Of a stretch of 7,891 nucleotides of DNA, positions 5,470 through 7,891 are shown in pieces. Positions within the stretch are counted from its first letter, which is position 1. The number at the start of each line of letters is the position of its first letter. The notes beneath the pieces were generated by a model, which did not search any database, was not told the DNA's origin, and saw nothing but the letters and a program-made list of their open reading frames with translations. The stretch covers positions 1 to 7,891 of the forward strand of contig JABIRQ010000131.1 of the NCBI GenBank assembly GCA_018699755.1, written 5' to 3'. Origin of the DNA: Rhodospirillaceae bacterium. GTDB taxonomy: Bacteria > Pseudomonadota > Alphaproteobacteria > CADEGL01. The position numbers and the translations under genes are program-made.

Positions 5470-6836
5470 TGGCCCGCTCCCGCTCCGCCCTTCGTGACCG
5501 GCTCCGAAATGCTGGTCGGCAAGGGCAGTGTCCTCTCCGTCCGGCCGAGGATCGGCAGGAGCAGCAGGAAGTGGAAGAAATAATAGGCCGTCGTAAGCTG
5601 GCCGAGATGGACGTATTGCACGAAGAACGGCTTGTCGCATTCCTCTTCCCCGTTCTTGCCCGCCGCGTCGGCCTTGGCGACGCAGGCGTTGTACTCGTCG
5701 TTCGCCGCCTGGACGCTTTCCTGGCTCGCGATCAGCGGATCGTTCGGCGCCTTCGCCCCGACATAGCCGAGGACCACGCAGTCGATGATCAGGATGATGA
5801 AGAACCATTTGAACACCGGCCGGAACGTGCCGCTGCGGACCCGGCTGGTATCCAGCCAGGGCAGTACGAAAAGCACCAGGATCGAGGCGAACATCGCGAT
5901 CACGCCAAGCAGCTTGGCCGGCATGAACCAGATGTCGAAGTCGAAGGCGCGCAGGACCGCGTAGAAGGGCAGGAAGTACCATTCGGGCACGATGTGGGCC
6001 GGCGTCACCAGAGGATTCGCTGGAATGTAGTTGTCCGGATGCCCCAGATAGTCCGGGAAAAAGAAGATGAAGACCGCGTAGACGACGAAAAAGAGGGCGG
6101 CCCCAAACAGGTCCTTCACCGTGTAATAAGGATGGAAGGGAATGCTGTCCTGCGGCCCCTTCATGTCGATGCCCTTGGGATTGTTCGAGCCATGGACGTG
6201 CAGCGCCCAAAGATGCAGGACGACCACGCCGACGATCACGAAGGGCAGCAGATAGTGCAGCGAGAAGAAACGGTTGAGGGTCGGATCGTCGACCGAGAAG
6301 CCGCCCCACAGCCAGGTCACGATCGAATCGCCGACCAGCGGAATGGCCGAGAACAGATTGGTGATGACCGTGGCGCCCCAGAAGCTCATCTGGCCCCAAG
6401 GCAGGACATATCCCATGAAGGCGGTCGCCATCATCAGCAGAAGGATGATGATGCCGAGCCACCAGAGCACCTCGCGCGGGCTCTTGTAGGAGCCGTAGTA
6501 GAGGCCGCGGAAAACGTGGATATAGACGACGATGAAGAACATCGAGCCGCCGTTGGAATGGATGTAGCGCAACAGCCAGCCGTAGTTCACGTCGCGCATG
6601 ATGCGCTCGACCGAACCGAAGGCGAGATTGGCGTCGGCCGTGTAGTGCATCGCGAGGACGATGCCCGTCACGATCATGACGACCAGCATGATCCCGGCCA
6701 GGGAACCGAAATTCCACCAGTAGCTGAGGTTCTTCGGCGTCGGATACTCATGCAGCTCGTGATGCATGAAGGTGAAGATCGGCAAGCGGTCGTCGAACCA
6801 CTTGATCATCCGGTTGTTCATTGTGGGCGCAGCCAT
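5466..6836 (-). CDS. petB: Cytochrome b subunit of the cytochrome bc1 complex
   Basis: A 456-residue membrane protein that carries the two b haems and forms both quinone sites of ubiquinol-cytochrome c reductase. Eight membrane helices are visible. The haem ligands are H93 (IHSNGGS) and H107 (YIHVFRGLYYG) in helix B, and H194 (SLHYLLPF) and H208 (VLHLWALH) in helix D. The Qo-site motif PEWY is at 284-287 and SNNPKG at 217-222. Between helices G and H there is an insertion of about 35 residues, roughly 366-404, with cysteines C385 and C400 and many charged residues; by topology it faces the periplasm. It is the main reason the protein is longer than relatives of about 400-445 residues. The start at 6836 is chosen from conserved N-terminal sequence and a GGGAG about nine bases upstream, although the frame stays open to 7031. 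petA ends 13 bases upstream; petC overlaps at the stop. Confidence 0.97.
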   Translation of the reverse strand: MAAPTMNNRMIKWFDDRLPIFTFMHHELHEYPTPKNLSYWWNFGSLAGIMLVVMIVTGIVLAMHYTADANLAFGSVERIMRDVNYGWLLRYIHSNGGSMFFIVVYIHVFRGLYYGSYKSPREVLWWLGIIILLLMMATAFMGYVLPWGQMSFWGATVITNLFSAIPLVGDSIVTWLWGGFSVDDPTLNRFFSLHYLLPFVIVGVVVLHLWALHVHGSNNPKGIDMKGPQDSIPFHPYYTVKDLFGAALFFVVYAVFIFFFPDYLGHPDNYIPANPLVTPAHIVPEWYFLPFYAVLRAFDFDIWFMPAKLLGVIAMFASILVLFVLPWLDTSRVRSGTFRPVFKWFFIILIIDCVVLGYVGAKAPNDPLIASQESVQAANDEYNACVAKADAAGKNGEEECDKPFFVQYVHLGQLTTAYYFFHFLLLLPILGRTERTLPLPTSISEPVTKGGAGAGQ

Positions 6837-6849
6837 CTCCGGTTCTCCC

Positions 6850-7407
6850 TCAGCCGATCTTGACGGTCGAGTCGTCGAGGAACTCGTATACCGGCACCAC
6901 CAAATTCGTGGGCGCCGGCCCCTTCCGGATACGGCCGGAGGTGTCGTAATGGGAGCCATGGCACGGGCAGAACCAGCCGCCCCAATCGCCGCGATCGTCC
7001 GTCGGCTTCTGCCCCAAGGGCACACAGCCAAGATGGGTGCAGATGCCGACGAGGACGAGCCATTCGGGCTTGATCACCCGTTCGGCATCGGTTTGCGGGT
7101 CTCGCAACCGGCTGACATCGACGGCCTCGGCTTCCTGAAGCTGCTTGTCGGTGCGGCGGTCTATGAAGACCGGGCTACCGCGCCATTTGACGGTGATGCG
7201 CTGGCCGGTCTCGACCGCCGAGAGATCGGCCTCGATCGTCGACAAGGCAAGAGTGTCGGCGGCCGGGTTCATCGAATCGATCAGTGGCCAAACCGCCAGC
7301 GCGGCGCCCAGAGCGCCAAAAGCGCCGGTCGCCAGATACAAGAAGTCTCGGCGTGTTTCGCCTTCGCCGTGCGGCGCGTGGCCGGCCGCCTGCCCGGTAG
7401 TCGCCAT
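6850..7407 (-). CDS. petA: Rieske iron-sulfur subunit of the cytochrome bc1 complex
   Basis: A 185-residue ubiquinol-cytochrome c reductase iron-sulfur protein that takes one electron from ubiquinol at the Qo site and swings to cytochrome c1. A twin-arginine signal-anchor begins with TRRDFLYLATG (18-28), and the uncleaved membrane helix runs to about residue 43, as expected for Tat-dependent insertion. The [2Fe-2S] cluster boxes are CTHLGC at 123-128 (ligands C123 and H125) and CPCHGSH at 147-153 (ligands C147 and H150), and C128 with C149 form the stabilising disulfide. The full canonical set of residues is present. Length is typical for Alphaproteobacteria. The ATG at 7407 has only a weak GGGG-type ribosome binding site. 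This is the first gene of the minus-strand unit. Confidence 0.97.
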   Translation of the reverse strand: MATTGQAAGHAPHGEGETRRDFLYLATGAFGALGAALAVWPLIDSMNPAADTLALSTIEADLSAVETGQRITVKWRGSPVFIDRRTDKQLQEAEAVDVSRLRDPQTDAERVIKPEWLVLVGICTHLGCVPLGQKPTDDRGDWGGWFCPCHGSHYDTSGRIRKGPAPTNLVVPVYEFLDDSTVKIG

Positions 7408-7499
7408 ATGCTAAACCCCGTCCAAATAAATCCCTGCACCCGCGTCCAGAACCGTTCGGGAGGACGATCCTGCAGGCTGCGGCGGCTCCGATCAAAATC

Positions 7500-7536
7500 C
7501 CCCTCGGAACCTCCCATCCTGGGCGGACCCGAGGGG
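7500..7536. repeat. Nested inverted repeat beside the petA promoter
   Basis: CCCCTCGG (7500-7507) pairs perfectly with CCGAGGGG (7529-7536) across a 21-base spacer. Inside lies a smaller CCCA (7513-7516) / TGGG (7520-7523). The right arm reaches into the first two bases of the minus-strand -10 candidate and abuts the plus-strand TATAAT. It would cover the expected petA transcription start near 7528, so it fits a DNA operator for a repressor or activator better than a full RNA leader hairpin. No known regulator consensus is matched; only a single TTGAT half site, reading on the minus strand at 7496-7492, resembles an FNR half box. Confidence 0.35.
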
Positions 7537-7563
7537 TATAATCGAAATTCCAGGCCATTGCAA
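7535..7563 (-). promoter_or_regulatory. Probable sigma-70 promoter of petABC
   Basis: Reading on the minus strand, TTGCAA at 7563-7558 is followed by a 17-base spacer and TATACC at 7540-7535. Each matches the housekeeping consensus at four of six bases, and the spacing is ideal. Transcription would begin near 7528, leaving a leader of about 120 bases before petA at 7407. The position in the divergent intergenic region supports the call; there is no experimental evidence. Confidence 0.5.
7537..7542 (+). promoter_or_regulatory. Consensus -10 element for trmL
   Basis: TATAAT, an exact housekeeping -10 hexamer, lies 50 bases before the trmL ATG, giving a leader of about 43 bases. No recognisable -35 lies 16-18 bases upstream (CCCATCCT is there), and no TG extension precedes it, so activation by a bound protein may be needed. 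It overlaps by four bases the opposite-strand -10 candidate of petA. Confidence 0.4.
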
Positions 7564-7592
7564 AGTACGCCAAGCCTCGAAAGCGAACCAAA

Positions 7593-7891
7593 ATGCGCAT
7601 GGTGCTCTACCAGCCGGACATACCCCAGAACGCCGGGGCGATTCTGCGCCTGGGCGCGTGCATGGGTGTCGCCGTGGATATCGTGGAACCATGCGGTTTT
7701 GCCCTGTCCGACGCCCGTATGCGCCGGGCCGGTATGGACTATCTCGACCGCGCGGCGCTGACGCGGCATGCCTCCTGGGACGCCTATCTCGCCGCCCGCG
7801 GCGGAGGCCGGCTGATCCTGCTGACCACGACCGGCGCGACCCCGCCCGCAGCCTTCCGCTTCACGCTGGAAGACAACCTGCTGCTCGGGCA
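7593..7891 (+). CDS. trmL: tRNA (cytidine(34)-2'-O)-methyltransferase, 5' part
   Basis: The first 99 residues of a SPOUT-class methyltransferase that adds a 2'-O-methyl group to the wobble base of leucine tRNAs, using S-adenosylmethionine; the gene runs off the right edge. The N-terminal signature VLYQPDIPQNAGAILRLGACMGV (4-26) and the downstream EPCGFALSDARMRRAGMDYLD motif (32-52) are highly characteristic, as is the LILLTTTGA strand. The C-terminal knot with the cofactor loop is not in the window. The ATG at 7593 fits the family N-terminus; an internal ATG two codons later is less likely. The ribosome binding site is weak. A position divergent from petA is common in Alphaproteobacteria. Confidence 0.93.
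   Translation, partial: MRMVLYQPDIPQNAGAILRLGACMGVAVDIVEPCGFALSDARMRRAGMDYLDRAALTRHASWDAYLAARGGGRLILLTTTGATPPAAFRFTLEDNLLLG

Noticed and set aside
4606..5583. A 325-codon plus-strand frame opposite petC and the mtnP start
   Set aside because: It lies opposite two secure genes, crosses their junction, and shows no domain or credible start signal.
4684..6717. An apparent 677-residue fused protein in the petC frame extending through petB
   Set aside because: The upstream part is an out-of-frame reading of petB; the true cytochrome c1 begins at 5469 or 5451. It is not a cytochrome b-c1 fusion.
5469..6863. A 464-codon open frame antisense to petB, rich in Asp, His and Glu
   Set aside because: It is the mirror of a strongly conserved hydrophobic protein in GC-rich DNA; its composition is what the complement of membrane helices gives, and it has no family features.
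7491..7500. An FNR-type site upstream of petA
   Set aside because: Only one half (TTGAT on the minus strand) is present; no ATCAA partner lies at the required spacing.
1..7891. A mobile element, defence island or CRISPR array
   Set aside because: No transposase, integrase, direct repeat array, attachment site or abrupt change in base use is visible; the genes are core metabolism in a conserved order.

Overview
This is a GC-rich stretch with compact gene spacing. Every recognisable protein is of a type common in Alphaproteobacteria, and the gene set suggests a Rhodospirillales-like aerobic respirer. That placement rests on protein character and gene order, not on a marker gene. The strongest pointers are trmL divergent from a three-gene petABC (fbc) operon, mtnP directly after cytochrome c1, and separate cytochrome b and c1 genes rather than the fused fbcH of some Rhizobiales.

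Layout, left to right: (a) 1-155, the 3' end of an unidentified + strand gene, closed by an intrinsic terminator at 180-220. (b) 267-1367 (+), a phosphotransferase of the ACAD10/11-like APH family. (c) 1364-1501 (-), a previously untracked 45-codon small ORF whose stop shares a CTAG with the stop of the phosphotransferase. (d) 1502-1639, a divergent intergenic region with a short palindrome. (e) 1640-2275 (+), a MarC/UPF0056 membrane protein. (f) 7407 down to 2279 (-), a probable six-gene transcription unit petA-petB-petC-mtnP-class II aldolase-VOC protein. (g) 7408-7592, a divergent promoter region. (h) 7593-7891 (+), the 5' part of trmL.

The long minus-strand unit joins two activities. petABC encodes the complete three-subunit cytochrome bc1 complex (Rieske protein, cytochrome b, cytochrome c1), which passes electrons from ubiquinol to cytochrome c. 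mtnP encodes methylthioadenosine phosphorylase. It is followed by a FucA-type class II aldolase, which matches the 'DHAP shunt' logic for disposing of methylthioadenosine and 5'-deoxyadenosine. A VOC-family protein of unknown function follows. Three junctions (petB/petC, mtnP/aldolase, aldolase/VOC) are ATGA overlaps, so translation is probably coupled. The isomerase mtnA, which should act between mtnP and the aldolase, is not in the window.

The window is mostly ordinary core metabolism. I found no mobile element, CRISPR array, tRNA or rRNA. The points most worth a second look are the VOC protein as a possible extra member of the methylthioadenosine shunt, the hairpin cluster at the petC/mtnP junction, a cysteine-containing insertion in the last periplasmic loop of cytochrome b, the nearly coincident divergent -10 elements between petA and trmL, and the small ORF at 1364-1501.
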